Source: an uncultured Bacteroidales bacterium (GTDB lineage Bacteria > Bacteroidota > Bacteroidia > Bacteroidales > Bacteroidaceae). From it: 64,000 nucleotides of DNA. The DNA lies in contig CACZBX010000003.1 of assembly GCA_902779535.1 (NCBI GenBank), forward strand, positions 62,001 through 126,000, in the 5' to 3' direction. The translations under genes were made by a program, and so were the position numbers. The number at the start of each line of letters is the position of its first letter. Positions within the stretch are counted from its first letter, which is position 1. Positions 1-9,655 of the stretch are shown piece by piece. The notes under the pieces were generated by a model. It was given only the letters and a program-made list of their open reading frames with translations, ran no database searches and was not told where the DNA came from.

Positions 1-10
1 ATCGTATCTG

Positions 11-422
11 CTATTTAGTGATGTCAACAACAAATTCCCGTAATTCCTGTAAATCTTGTTTGTTTGGATGACCAGAGTGTAGTGGTCCCATGGCCCCCTT
101 GCAGGTGAACGAACGTTCATCAACCATTATTCCTTGTGCCTCGAGCAAAGTGCGCATTTGTGGTACGGGGGATTTAATAATGGCACATGAGCCGAAACAG
201 ACGACACGTTTTACTTTATCAGGAGTAAGTGTACGAATAAAATTTACCATGTCGTTGCTGATTTTTTCCAAGTAGAACGCCGGAACCTAAAAAGAGAATG
301 TCTACTGGCTTGTTGATGGAACTGGCAATGGTTTCTGCTTCTGATCCTGTTACCTGACTAATCACATTGGCCATTTTGGCTGAATGTCCAAACTTTGTAT
401 AATAACGAATAGCTATATTCAT
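11..422 (-). pseudogene. flavodoxin family protein, frameshifted
   Basis: Two overlapping reading frames together make one flavodoxin-like protein. The first (from ATG at 422) begins MNIAIRYYTKFGHSAKMA, an FMN-phosphate-loop-like start, and runs to VDILFLGSGV. The second carries the C-terminal half (GKISNDMVNF ... VVCFGSCAIIKSP ... CKGAMGPLHSGHP) to a stop at 11-13. The switch falls at a run of six A on the coding strand (T6 at 272-277 on the plus strand). With five A the frame would be continuous and give 136 residues, a normal short-flavodoxin size. It lies 11 bp downstream of a radical SAM gene, so it may have supplied electrons to it (inference). A disabled gene, transcriptional slippage at A6, or a sequencing error are all possible. 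Confidence 0.8.
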
Positions 423-433
423 AATTGCTTGTA

Positions 434-1537
434 TTAAATTATCATTTTTTCTATTTCTTCACGATGCTCAAAGAGTGTACATCCACCTGTGTGTTCCCAG
501 CCTAATGCACGAGCTGCACGAATCTTGCGGAAGAATGGCGATTGTAATGCTTTACGTAGACCAAGTTCAGCTACATTGCTATCGCTGAAGGGAGAGAAGG
601 GGCAAGGCTCTGCACTACCGTCAGGGCCAATATGGAAAAAACCGCGCCCCGATGCCAGACAGCCTCCTAACGCCTTTTCATCGCCGGGAAAAGAAAGGAA
701 GATGATGTCGGCATAATCTGCTCGACGTTCCTCCAGTATTGTCTCCATTTGGTTTACGTGTTCGTCAGAGAAGGCTAAGTGTTCTGTGCCAGGCTCGGTA
801 GGAACATATTCAATATAGAACACGATCTTGCATCCATAAGAACGAAGTTGATTAATAAAGTCCTTTGAAGTGACCAATGGAAGGTTTTCTGTAGTGACCG
901 TGATACTGGTCCCGAAGAAGAGATCTTCTTGTTTCAATAGTTCCATAGATCGCATCGCACGTCGGAAGACACCTTGACCGCGCCGTTCATCGGTTCCCAT
1001 GGCTGTCCCCTCAATACTAATGATTGGTACAAGGTTTAGATGCTTACGTAAAAAATCGATATATGAAGGTCCGATGAGTGTCCCATTGGTGAAAATAGGG
1101 AAAATCATATCATCTACTTCACTAACAGCTTCCAGAATATCTTTTCGCATCATCGGCTCACCACCAGCCAAGAGGGAAAAGTTTATCCCCAAAGAGGCAG
1201 CCTCGGTAAATATGCTTCGCCATTGTTCTGGACTAAGCGTTTGCCTCCGTTCAGAATCTTCATCTTCTGCAATCCCATTACTTCGGGCATAACATCCTTT
1301 GCAATGCAAGTTGCATTTGGTTGAGATACTACTGATAAGAAATGGTGGAACCTCAAGTCCTTCTGTTTCCAATACTTTGCGGCGTCTTTTCTCTGATTTC
1401 TCAAACAGCCGTTGCATCCGATATGCAAACTTTGCTTCACGTGGGTTCGAAAGGACATTCTTATAGGCTTTAGCCATAATATTCCGAATGCTGCCACTCA
1501 TGTAGGCTGCGAGGTCGATTGATTTCTGTTCTTCCAT
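434..1537 (-). CDS. radical SAM protein with C-terminal cysteine region
   Basis: A 367-residue radical SAM enzyme. CNLHCKGC at residues 75-82 is the CxxxCxxC motif that binds the SAM-cleaving 4Fe-4S cluster, and LLAGGEPMMR is the glycine-rich SAM-contact strand. Cysteines 293, 312 and 353 near the C-terminus look like a reduced SPASM-type auxiliary cluster region (inference). The first 65 residues are a basic helical extension. The substrate cannot be read from sequence; similar proteins are annotated only as radical SAM. The flavodoxin remnant starts 11 bp downstream on the same strand, which suggests a two-gene transcript in which the flavodoxin reduced the cluster. Confidence 0.88.
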   Translation of the reverse strand: MEEQKSIDLAAYMSGSIRNIMAKAYKNVLSNPREAKFAYRMQRLFEKSEKRRRKVLETEGLEVPPFLISSISTKCNLHCKGCYARSNGIAEDEDSERRQTLSPEQWRSIFTEAASLGINFSLLAGGEPMMRKDILEAVSEVDDMIFPIFTNGTLIGPSYIDFLRKHLNLVPIISIEGTAMGTDERRGQGVFRRAMRSMELLKQEDLFFGTSITVTTENLPLVTSKDFINQLRSYGCKIVFYIEYVPTEPGTEHLAFSDEHVNQMETILEERRADYADIIFLSFPGDEKALGGCLASGRGFFHIGPDGSAEPCPFSPFSDSNVAELGLRKALQSPFFRKIRAARALGWEHTGGCTLFEHREEIEKMII

Positions 1538-1562
1538 CTCTGATCAAATAAAATTTTCGCAA

Positions 1563-1570
1563 CAAAAGTA
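1563..1570 (-). promoter_or_regulatory. candidate -7 box for the radical SAM gene
   Basis: On the minus strand this reads TACTTTTG, matching the Bacteroidota -7 consensus TAnnTTTG, and lies 25 bp upstream of the ATG at 1537. No good TTTG -33 partner is visible at 19-20 bp, so the assignment rests on the -7 box alone. Confidence 0.45.
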
Positions 1571-1678
1571 AATTTTTTCCTGATCCATTTTGTTAAATAT
1601 ACCTAATATACAACAGGATAATCTTCAATAGGATGCGATGTCATATAAGATTGTCTGAATAAGTTTAGAAGTTATTTA

Positions 1679-2215
1679 TTATAGTTGAAAATCCTGACAC
1701 TTTCTTCTCTTAAGTATCTTGTTTCGTACACTCTTAACGGCTGGTTTATATAAATCAATTTCCATAGACTCTAAGATACGCATAAACTCATCTGTTAATT
1801 CGGAATAGAACTTACACATACGGAAAGCAAGTTTCATGCAAACAGCCTGAATACCGGGAAGCTCTTCTATACTTGTCATGTGTTGCAGACAGAAATCAAG
1901 GAAGTCGCTCCGCAGTTCTTCCTTATTCATCTCCAGGCGTTCAATGATGTTCAGAGATAGTCGTCTTACCGATGTGTCGTTTGTACGTAAAGCTAAATCA
2001 ATGAGTTCATTGAGTAATGTCTGGAGTCTTGATATCTCTTCTGTATTGGCTTTTGTCAATACCCATAGTGCATTTCTCGCTATTCGGTTATCATCGCCGA
2101 AAATGAACAATTTAGTGAATTCTATGATTGCTTTGTTCAGCTTAACTTCATGGTATATTGTTCTAGCTTCATACTCGCTTGTTATATTTCTTACTTGTTC
2201 TCTTGTAATTATCAT
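1679..2215 (-). CDS. hypothetical all-helical protein, HEAT-repeat-like
   Basis: A 178-residue protein that I do not recognise as a named family. It is almost entirely helical, with repeated patterns such as RIARNALWVLTKAN, SVRRLSLNIIERL and GIQAVCMKLAFRMCKF that look like HEAT/ARM-type helical pairs. There is no signal peptide or membrane segment, so it is probably cytoplasmic. HEAT-like scaffolds usually bind proteins or nucleic acids, but no catalytic residues can be named. It has its own good promoter (2259-2289), so it is probably monocistronic. Confidence 0.6.
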   Translation of the reverse strand: MIITREQVRNITSEYEARTIYHEVKLNKAIIEFTKLFIFGDDNRIARNALWVLTKANTEEISRLQTLLNELIDLALRTNDTSVRRLSLNIIERLEMNKEELRSDFLDFCLQHMTSIEELPGIQAVCMKLAFRMCKFYSELTDEFMRILESMEIDLYKPAVKSVRNKILKRRKCQDFQL

Positions 2216-2258
2216 GATGTGGGGTATGAATAGGTTTGTTATTTAGTGTATTGATTCC

Positions 2259-2289
2259 CAAAAGTACAAATGGCTTTGATAATATCCAA
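2259..2289 (-). promoter_or_regulatory. promoter of the HEAT-like gene
   Basis: On the minus strand TTG (2289-2287) is followed after 20 bp by TACTTTTG (2266-2259). Both elements and their spacing fit the Bacteroidota sigma-ABfr promoter. The ATG at 2215 would follow a leader of roughly 35-40 nt. Confidence 0.6.
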
Positions 2290-2406
2290 GTATCGTTATT
2301 TGCTTAATTGCATTTTTTAACTAAGATATAATGGATTGTTTGTTTAAAATGACTAACTTGCTTCACTTTAACATTATACATGAACATAAAAATCAATAAA
2401 AAGACA

Positions 2407-2787
2407 ATGAAATTACTAAGAAACCTATTGTGTGTGAGTTTGCTGGGACTTGTAATGTTTTCCTGCCAATCAAAAGAAGATCGTGTATTAAAGTCTTTAC
2501 AGTCTCTTTCAATGCAAGTTGAACAACGTGCGCAACAATTCACGGAAAAGGATTGGGAAGATGTTGTTGCAAAATTTGAGAAGATTCATTCTGATGCGTT
2601 GGAATGTGACTTTACAGAAGAACAATTAAAAGAATTTGGAAGGCTTGAAGGAAAACTATCGTCAACCCTTGCGAAAGAAGGATCAAAAAAGTTGGGCCGT
2701 AAGGTTCAAGATCTAATCGATAAGGGGAAATCATTGATAGAGGGGTTTATAGAAGGATTAGGAGAAAACACAGATGAGGAAGACTGA
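2407..2787 (+). CDS. small predicted surface lipoprotein
   Basis: The start at 2407 gives 126 residues and places a normal signal peptide first (MKLLRNLLCVSLLGLVMFSC); an upstream in-frame ATG at 2380 only adds a basic tail. The lipobox ends at the cysteine in MFSCQSKED. KED just after the cysteine resembles the K-(D/E)-(D/E) lipoprotein export signal described for Bacteroidota, suggesting surface display (inference). The mature part is charged and helical, with an amphipathic stretch (LIDKGKSLIEGFIEGLG) and an acidic end. No enzyme motif is visible; function unknown. Confidence 0.75.
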   Translation: MKLLRNLLCVSLLGLVMFSCQSKEDRVLKSLQSLSMQVEQRAQQFTEKDWEDVVAKFEKIHSDALECDFTEEQLKEFGRLEGKLSSTLAKEGSKKLGRKVQDLIDKGKSLIEGFIEGLGENTDEED

Positions 2788-2892
2788 GACCTTCTTGATG
2801 ATTCTCATTTTAGTTTTTTCGTAAAGTAGGCATTATTTCGAGCAGAAAGAATTATATTTGCAATTGTATATATATATCAAAAAAACAGAATT

Positions 2893-3480
2893 ATGAAAAA
2901 GAGAATACTTTTTTCTTTGATGTTCCTCTTTATGTTATTGGCTATTCCTGCTCAAGCACAAGTGCGTTTTGGTGTGAAGGGTGGTTTAGATATAGCAAAA
3001 CTGACTTTTTCAGATAATTTGCTAAAGAGTGATAACAAGACAGGATGGTTTATAGGGCCTACAGTTGAGGTTAAAATACCCAATGTTGCCATTGCTATTG
3101 ATGCAGCGCTTCTCTACACGCAAAACGACTTAGATGTTAGTAGCCCTGCCATAGGTAGTAAGTCTACTCGGGAATTTGAAGGGACGTTGAAACAAAAAAC
3201 ATTGCAGGTGCCTATCAACTTAAAAATACCTATTGGACCTGTGTATATAGCCGCCGGACCTCAGTTTGGCTATAATGTTGGTGATAAGAAGGTGAAAGAA
3301 TTTATGGACACCTTTGAAATTAAGGACTTTGAGACATCTTGTAATGTGGGCGCGGGCGCTCGTCTCGGTCATTTTGAGGTTGGATTAACGTATAATTTCT
3401 CGGTTGATAAAATGGATGATGGCGGAAAGTATGACGTGAAGAAGAACACGTGGATGTTGTCGGCTACCGTCTTTTTCTAA
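2893..3480 (+). CDS. PorT-family outer membrane beta-barrel protein
   Basis: A 195-residue protein with a cleavable signal peptide (cut near AQAQ, residue about 22) and short alternating beta-strands: VRFGVKGGLDIAKL at the start, GPVYIAAGPQFGYNVG in the middle, and a C-terminal strand ending in aromatic residues (WMLSATVFF), typical of barrel insertion by BAM. This matches the small PorT/outer-membrane-beta-barrel family common in Bacteroidota. A -7-like TATATTTG lies at 2853-2860. No ligand can be inferred. The priA start follows 21 bp downstream, so read-through into priA is possible. Confidence 0.85.
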   Translation: MKKRILFSLMFLFMLLAIPAQAQVRFGVKGGLDIAKLTFSDNLLKSDNKTGWFIGPTVEVKIPNVAIAIDAALLYTQNDLDVSSPAIGSKSTREFEGTLKQKTLQVPINLKIPIGPVYIAAGPQFGYNVGDKKVKEFMDTFEIKDFETSCNVGAGARLGHFEVGLTYNFSVDKMDDGGKYDVKKNTWMLSATVFF

Positions 3481-3501
3481 TTTGAATTTGTTAACTAGAC
3501 C

Positions 3502-5961
3502 TTGAAAAAATATGTTGATGTCATAGTACCGCTTCCGATAGCCGGTCTGTACACCTATGCTCTTCCAGAGACCTTGGAAGAAAATGTACAGATCGGTTGT
3601 CGTGTGATTGTGTCCTTTGGCCAGAAAAAGTTCTACACAGCTATCGTTACAAAGATACATTCAACACCTCCCATTGGCTATAAAGTTAAGGATATAGAGG
3701 AAGTGTTGGATTCGCATCCCGTCCTGCTACCTTCTCAATTGGATTTCTGGAATTGGGTGGCATCATACTATATGTGTACTTTAGGTGATGTCTATAAGGC
3801 AGCACTTCCATCAGGAATGAAATTGGCAAGTGAAACCATTGTCGTTTACAATCCCGATTATGAGGCGGAAGTACCTTTGCCCATAAAGGAACAACAGATT
3901 TTGGATGCACTTGCAACGGCTCACGAGCAGGCTCTGACTCAGTTAGTGAGGGTCTCGGGAATGAAGAACCTGTTGGCTACTATAAAATCTTTGTTAGAAA
4001 AAGGTGCAATTTTCGTAAAGGAGGAATTGAAACGTACCTATAAGCCAAAGACTGAATCATGTGTTCGCTTTACTCGCCTATATACTGAGGACGAGATGAG
4101 CGAGTTGTTTGAACAGTTGGGCCGAACTCCAAAACGATTAAGTTTATTAATGAAATATGTTGAGTTGTCGAATTGGAAGGAAGGACAGGCTCAAACAAAA
4201 GAGGTGGGAAAGAAGGACTTGATCGAGAAATCAGGTATTTCTTCAGCGGTTCTCTCTGGATTAGTTGAGAAAGGAATCTTCGAGATCTATCAGCATGAAG
4301 TCGGGCGATTACAGAATTTGGAAAAGGGTATAAAACCATTGAGTTTATTGAATCGTCCTCAACAGAAGGCATTAGACTCCATCCGCGAACTATTTGAGGT
4401 AAAGGATATCTGTTTGTTACATGGGGTCACCTCCAGTGGTAAGACAGAGGTCTATATTCATCTGATACAAGAGACCTTGAAACAAGGGAAGCAAGTTTTG
4501 TACTTACTTCCAGAGATCGCGTTGACAACGCAGATCATGGAGCGTTTGAAACATGTATTTGGTGACAAGTTAGGGGTTTATCATTCGAAGTTCCCCGATG
4601 CTGAACGGGTTGAAATTTGGCAGAAACAGATGAGTGATCATCCTTACGAGGTGATTCTTGGTGTTCGTTCTTCGGTTTTCTTACCCTTTCAAAACTTGGG
4701 CTTGATTATTGTAGATGAAGAGCATGAGAACACATACAAGCAACAAGATCCTGCACCACGTTATCATGCTCGTAGTGCTGCCATTATGCTGGCACATGCT
4801 GCAGGGGCTAAGGTATTGCTGGGAACTGCTACTCCGAGTGTAGAAAGTTATTATCGTGCAACTATTGGAAAATACGGTTATGTTGCTTTGAAGGAGCGGT
4901 ATAAGGACTTGCAGCTCCCGGAGATCAAAGTGGTAGATATCCAAGAACAGGGTAGGAGAAAGATGATGATAGGTCCATTCTCACCTGATCTTGTCAAGGA
5001 AATACGTTTGGCATTATCCAATCATGAGCAAGTGATTCTCTTTCTAAATCGTCGTGGCTTTGCGCCAATGATAGAATGTCATGTGTGTGGCTGGATCCCG
5101 AGATGTTCTCATTGCGACGTGAGTTTGACTTATCATCGGCAACTGAATCAGTTGACTTGCCATTATTGTGGTAGTACCTATCAGGTACCTCGAACTTGTC
5201 CAGCATGTGGAAGTACGGATATCGTAAATCGTGGCTTCGGTACGGAACGGATTGAGGAACAGGTGAAGGAATTGTTCCCCAATGCTCGCATTGCTCGTTT
5301 AGACTTAGACACTGCGAAAAGTCGTGCTTCATACGAGAGGATTATTGCTGACTTTGAAATGCAGCGTACAGATGTGTTGATTGGAACTCAAATGGTTTCG
5401 AAAGGGTTAGACTTCGACCATGTGAGTGTAGTAGGTATTCTGAACGCTGATCATTTGTTGAACTACCCGGACTTCAGAAGCCATGAACGTGCCTTCCAAC
5501 TAATGGCACAAGTTGCTGGGCGGGCTGGTCGAAAAGGTAAGAGGGGGTTGGTCATTTTACAAACAAAGTTGCCCGATACTCCAGTTGTACAGCAAGTTGT
5601 ACAAAACGACTATGATGGAATGTACAATGAACAATTGGCCGAGCGGCAACTATTCAGGTACCCTCCCTATTATCGATTAATCCATGTTTATCTGAAACAC
5701 CGTAAAGAAGATGTGTTGGATGCAGCAGCGAAAGAAATGCATCGGATGTTATATGGTGGCATGGGAGACCGTGTGTTAGGTCCCGATAAACCGCCAGTCG
5801 CACGTGTACAGACATGGTTTATCCGGAAGATGCTCTTGAAGATTGGCCCACAGGACTCGATGAAGAAAATCCGCGATTATCTGTTGGCTGTGCAAGAACA
5901 ACTTTTACATGATGAACGGTTCCGAACAGTACAGTTGTACTTCGATGTTGACCCGCAATAA
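3502..5961 (+). CDS. priA: primosomal protein N' (replication restart helicase PriA)
   Basis: An 819-residue superfamily 2 DNA helicase that reloads the replisome at stalled forks. The N-terminal fork-binding domain begins KKYVDVIVPLPIAGLYTYALP. Walker A is GVTSSGKTEVY near residue 310 and the DExH box is VDEEH near residue 403. Eight cysteines (CHVCGWIPRCSHC, then CHYCG and CPACG) near residues 527-570 form the two PriA zinc sites. GLDFDHVSVVG and QVAGRAGR are helicase motifs V and VI. The start is TTG at 3502: the conserved N-terminus begins there and no ATG lies nearby. It ends in a hairpin and converges on the PgpH-like gene. Confidence 0.97.
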   Translation: MKKYVDVIVPLPIAGLYTYALPETLEENVQIGCRVIVSFGQKKFYTAIVTKIHSTPPIGYKVKDIEEVLDSHPVLLPSQLDFWNWVASYYMCTLGDVYKAALPSGMKLASETIVVYNPDYEAEVPLPIKEQQILDALATAHEQALTQLVRVSGMKNLLATIKSLLEKGAIFVKEELKRTYKPKTESCVRFTRLYTEDEMSELFEQLGRTPKRLSLLMKYVELSNWKEGQAQTKEVGKKDLIEKSGISSAVLSGLVEKGIFEIYQHEVGRLQNLEKGIKPLSLLNRPQQKALDSIRELFEVKDICLLHGVTSSGKTEVYIHLIQETLKQGKQVLYLLPEIALTTQIMERLKHVFGDKLGVYHSKFPDAERVEIWQKQMSDHPYEVILGVRSSVFLPFQNLGLIIVDEEHENTYKQQDPAPRYHARSAAIMLAHAAGAKVLLGTATPSVESYYRATIGKYGYVALKERYKDLQLPEIKVVDIQEQGRRKMMIGPFSPDLVKEIRLALSNHEQVILFLNRRGFAPMIECHVCGWIPRCSHCDVSLTYHRQLNQLTCHYCGSTYQVPRTCPACGSTDIVNRGFGTERIEEQVKELFPNARIARLDLDTAKSRASYERIIADFEMQRTDVLIGTQMVSKGLDFDHVSVVGILNADHLLNYPDFRSHERAFQLMAQVAGRAGRKGKRGLVILQTKLPDTPVVQQVVQNDYDGMYNEQLAERQLFRYPPYYRLIHVYLKHRKEDVLDAAAKEMHRMLYGGMGDRVLGPDKPPVARVQTWFIRKMLLKIGPQDSMKKIRDYLLAVQEQLLHDERFRTVQLYFDVDPQ

Positions 5962-5980
5962 TGCGGTATTATTCTTTTTT
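5953..5980 (+). terminator. priA intrinsic terminator
   Basis: CCGCA-ATAA-TGCGG forms a compact hairpin with the priA stop codon in its loop, followed by a T-rich run ending in six T. The T-run enters the 3' end of the convergent PgpH-like gene, so the two transcripts overlap at their ends. Confidence 0.6.
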
Positions 5981-8047
5981 CTCTGTGAGCGTACCTTTTA
6001 ACTCAGGGTAACTGATACGGGTATGGTACATCGTTTTCAATTTTTCTTTGAATAACTCTTTTACATCAGCGATATCCTTGAATGTGATTGGACATTCCTT
6101 GAAGTAACCCTCTGCTACTTGTGAATCAATAATCCTTTCAACCAGATTGCTGATGCTCTCCTCAGTATACTCTTTTAAGCTTCTAGAGGCGGCTTCCACA
6201 GAGTCGGCCATCATCAGAACGGCTTGTTCTTTGGTCATTGGATTAGGACCAGGATAACGGAACTTGTTATCATCTATCTCCTCATCAGGATGGTCATTCT
6301 TATACATGATATAGAAATATTTTGTAACACCCTTCCCATGATGAGTGAGAATAAAGTTCTTGATTACTTCAGGTAAGCCATGCTTATCAGCTAACTTTGC
6401 TCCATCTGTTACATGGTTGATGATGATTTGTGCACTCTGTTCATAAGTTAGAGCCTTATGCGGGTTTACTCCAGTTTGGTTCTCTGTAAAGAATGCAGGA
6501 TTGGCAGTCTTGCCAATGTCGTGATACAAAGCTCCGGTACGTACCAGTTGGCTGTTTGCTCCAATCTTATCTGCCGCTGCTGCAGCCAGATTAGACATTT
6601 GCAACGAATGTTGGAAGGTACCAGGGGCTACCTCCGACATCTCACGCAACAAAGGATTGTTGATGTTCGTCATCTCCACCAATGTAACATTGGAGGTAAA
6701 GCCGAAAACCTTTTCAATCATATACAAGAATGGGTATGTGAATAAGAGCAAGACGCCGTTGATGATGAAATACATGTACATTCCAACGTTAAGGTTGGTT
6801 ATGCTGTCGTGTTTGATTAACTCGATGGACAGATAGAGAAGAGCATAACTCATAGCAACAATAATAGCCGATCGGAATAGTTGAGATCGCTGCGATAACT
6901 CTTTCAGACTATAAATAGCTGCTAAACTTCCAATTGTTTGCAGAAGAATAAAGTCGTATGGGTTATGCAATGCGATGGAACTCATCAAGATGATGATAAG
7001 CTGAGCGGTAAGAGCGGTTCTTGAGTCAAGAAATATTCTAATCATCAGCGCGCTCATCGCGTAAGGTATAATATAAACGCTGATGAAGTTATGTTGAAGT
7101 ACGATGGCAGAGATTACTGGGAAAATGATGATGGTGCTGAAAAGGAGTGCAAGTGCCCGCTTGTTTTGGTAATAGTCTTTCCTGAACAGTTCCAGATAGA
7201 CCATGAATGAAGCCAACAAAATACCGATGAACAATAGTTGTCCCAATATAGTCAACCGCTTCTCCTTAACCGTAGTACTCCTGTTCATAGACTCCTTTCG
7301 CAATGATTCCAAGATGTTATAGGTCTGCTCGTTAACGATTTCGCCACGATCAATGATTTTCTGTCCGTTTAGTACATAGCCGTTAGCCCATGATACATTG
7401 GAAAGTAAATCCCTTTTAGCTTCTTCTGATTTTTCTTGGTCGAAGATAAGATTAGCTGTGATGTAGTTGTTCAAGTCACATTGCTGAAGAATGTATTTTT
7501 GGTAGTGCACAGAATCAAGTGCTAACATTTGTTCGTATGCTTGTTTGGTATTATAGAATTGTCCAACAGGGAAGCTAGATGCTGTATTATTACTAACTAA
7601 CCGGATGTTATGAACGCTGTCTTTTTGCAGTTGGTCATAATCTGTTGCCGAGATAATACCTTCCTGATAAAGCATTCGTAAGGTTCGTTCTATATAGTTA
7701 AGATAGTCTCTATTGGGAAGGATTGTCTTTAAGCTTTTTTCGTAATCCTCTCTCAGTTTGTTTACCATTTCCTTTTCTACAGATTTATCAACCGAGTAAT
7801 AAGGTTGGTATTTCAACATAATACTATCTTGTTCTTTCTTGACTTGATCTTCGTTCTTATAGATTGGGAAATCGAAAGAAGCTTGAAGCATACCATATCT
7901 CCAAGGTCGGTTAATCTCAAATTGATAGTTAAAACTGCTCTCTTTCGGCAGAAAGTATACGATGATGATTACAGTAATGGCGAAAATGAGGATTTTATAG
8001 AGCAAATTTTTTACTGAAAGTCGCTTTTCTTTGTCTTTTAGTCGCAT
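5969..8047 (-). CDS. HD-family c-di-AMP phosphodiesterase, PgpH-like (7TM-HD)
   Basis: With the start at 8047 ([14 protein letters not shown]) the protein has 692 residues; a longer frame to 8128 exists but would run across the gltX promoter and add a non-family leader. Layout: a TM helix at residues 15-35, an extracytoplasmic 7TMR-HDED-like domain to about 260, seven TM helices to about 470, then a cytoplasmic HD domain with YHDIGK (H509, D510), THHGKG and [12 protein letters not shown]. This is the PgpH architecture, whose characterised members hydrolyse c-di-AMP to pApA. No diadenylate cyclase is in the window. It is divergent from gltX and convergent with priA. Confidence 0.92.
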   Translation of the reverse strand: MRLKDKEKRLSVKNLLYKILIFAITVIIIVYFLPKESSFNYQFEINRPWRYGMLQASFDFPIYKNEDQVKKEQDSIMLKYQPYYSVDKSVEKEMVNKLREDYEKSLKTILPNRDYLNYIERTLRMLYQEGIISATDYDQLQKDSVHNIRLVSNNTASSFPVGQFYNTKQAYEQMLALDSVHYQKYILQQCDLNNYITANLIFDQEKSEEAKRDLLSNVSWANGYVLNGQKIIDRGEIVNEQTYNILESLRKESMNRSTTVKEKRLTILGQLLFIGILLASFMVYLELFRKDYYQNKRALALLFSTIIIFPVISAIVLQHNFISVYIIPYAMSALMIRIFLDSRTALTAQLIIILMSSIALHNPYDFILLQTIGSLAAIYSLKELSQRSQLFRSAIIVAMSYALLYLSIELIKHDSITNLNVGMYMYFIINGVLLLFTYPFLYMIEKVFGFTSNVTLVEMTNINNPLLREMSEVAPGTFQHSLQMSNLAAAAADKIGANSQLVRTGALYHDIGKTANPAFFTENQTGVNPHKALTYEQSAQIIINHVTDGAKLADKHGLPEVIKNFILTHHGKGVTKYFYIMYKNDHPDEEIDDNKFRYPGPNPMTKEQAVLMMADSVEAASRSLKEYTEESISNLVERIIDSQVAEGYFKECPITFKDIADVKELFKEKLKTMYHTRISYPELKGTLTEKKE

Positions 8048-8061
8048 AATACATAATTTTG
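8030..8061 (+). promoter_or_regulatory. promoter of gltX
   Basis: TTTG (8030-8033), 20 bp, then TAATTTTG (8054-8061): an almost ideal Bacteroidota -33/-7 pair. The -33 box lies inside the first codons of the divergent PgpH-like gene. The gltX leader would be roughly 60 nt. A second -7-like TATTTTTG sits at 8095-8102 but lacks a -33 partner. Confidence 0.7.
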
Positions 8062-8126
8062 CCACTAAATTACGAAATAATCGGGAATTTAGATTATTTT
8101 TGCACCGTATTTTTATAAATGAGGTC

Positions 8127-9644
8127 ATGTCAGAGAGAAAAGTTAGAGTTCGTTTCGCTCCCAGCCCTACGGGAGCACTGCATATCGGAGGTGTTCGTAC
8201 AGCTTTATATAATTATTTATTTGCTCGTCAGCACGGAGGCGATTTGATTTTCCGTATTGAGGACACGGATTCAAACCGTTTTGTTCCAGGTGCAGAAGAA
8301 TATATCTTGGAATCCTTTAAGTGGCTGGGCATCAAATTCGACGAGGGAGTCAGTTTCGGTGGTAATTATGGCCCTTATCGTCAATCAGAACGTCGTGAGA
8401 TTTATAAGAAGTATGTACAGGTCTTGTTAGACAATGGCTCAGCATATATTGCATTTGATACTCCTGAAGAATTGAATGCAAAGCGTGAGGAAATCAAGAA
8501 TTTTCAATATGATGCTTCTACACGTATGCAGATGCGTAACTCGCTGACCTTGGACCAGGAAGAAGTGAAACAGCTGATTGCTGATGGTAAGCAGTATGTC
8601 GTTCGCTTTAAGATTGAACCAAACATAGATGTACATGTCAATGATATCATCCGCGGAGATGTCGTCATTAACTCTTCCATCTTAGATGATAAAGTATTGT
8701 TTAAATCAGCCGATGAACTTCCTACTTATCATCTGGCAAATATTGTTGACGATCATTTGATGGAAGTGTCTCATGTTATTCGCGGTGAGGAATGGTTACC
8801 TTCTGCCCCTTTGCATGTTTTGTTGTACAGGGCCTTTGGTTGGGAGGATAGTATGCCCCGTTTCGCTCATCTCCCTTTGTTGTTGAAGCCAGAAGGAAAC
8901 GGAAAGTTGAGTAAGCGTGATGGAGATCGTTTAGGCTTCCCTGTATTTCCATTGGAATGGCATGACCCCAAAACGGGAGAAGTGTCATCGGGATACCGTG
9001 AATCAGGTTATCTGCCCGAGGCTGTCATCAATTTCTTAGCTCTATTAGGATGGAATCCTGGGACGGAACAAGAAATCCTGTCAATGGATGAACTGGTTAA
9101 GTTGTTTAATCTGGAACACTGCAGTAAATCGGGTGCTCGCTTCGATTATGAGAAGGCTAAATGGTTCAATCATGAATATATTCTGAGCAAGGATAATGAG
9201 GAAATTGCCGACATGTTCATGCCTATAGTCAAAGAACATGGCGTGGAGGCCTCTCGTGAGATGGTGGTGAAGGTGATTGGAATGATGAAAGATCGTGTCA
9301 GCTTCATTAAAGATTTATGGGATACGTGTAAATTCTTCTTTGTAGCTCCAACTGAATACGATGAGAAAACCCGTAAGAAACGTTGGAAAGAGGATTCGGC
9401 TAAATGTATGGCCGAGTTGGCTGATCTCCTGGAAGGTCTGGAAGATTTCTCCTTGGAACATCAGGAGGAAGTGGTGATGAAATGGATTGAGGAAAAAGGA
9501 TATGGTACAGGAAATATCATGAATGCGTTCCGCTTGGCGTTGGTTGGTGAAGGGAAAGGACCACATATGTTTGATATATCTTCCGTTTTAGGAAAGGAAG
9601 AAACCTTAAGCCGTATGCGTAGGGCGATTGCTGTTCTTAAATAA
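8127..9644 (+). CDS. gltX: glutamate--tRNA ligase
   Basis: A 505-residue class I aminoacyl-tRNA synthetase that charges tRNA-Glu. The start at 8127 ([16 protein letters not shown]) is chosen because the family begins there; the 32 upstream in-frame codons overlap the promoter. HIGG at residues 19-22 is the HIGH signature and KLSKRDG near 260 is the KMSKS equivalent. The length is normal. The stop is 11 bp before waaA, so the two genes are probably cotranscribed. Confidence 0.97.
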   Translation: MSERKVRVRFAPSPTGALHIGGVRTALYNYLFARQHGGDLIFRIEDTDSNRFVPGAEEYILESFKWLGIKFDEGVSFGGNYGPYRQSERREIYKKYVQVLLDNGSAYIAFDTPEELNAKREEIKNFQYDASTRMQMRNSLTLDQEEVKQLIADGKQYVVRFKIEPNIDVHVNDIIRGDVVINSSILDDKVLFKSADELPTYHLANIVDDHLMEVSHVIRGEEWLPSAPLHVLLYRAFGWEDSMPRFAHLPLLLKPEGNGKLSKRDGDRLGFPVFPLEWHDPKTGEVSSGYRESGYLPEAVINFLALLGWNPGTEQEILSMDELVKLFNLEHCSKSGARFDYEKAKWFNHEYILSKDNEEIADMFMPIVKEHGVEASREMVVKVIGMMKDRVSFIKDLWDTCKFFFVAPTEYDEKTRKKRWKEDSAKCMAELADLLEGLEDFSLEHQEEVVMKWIEEKGYGTGNIMNAFRLALVGEGKGPHMFDISSVLGKEETLSRMRRAIAVLK

Positions 9645-9655
9645 AAGGAAGGGAA

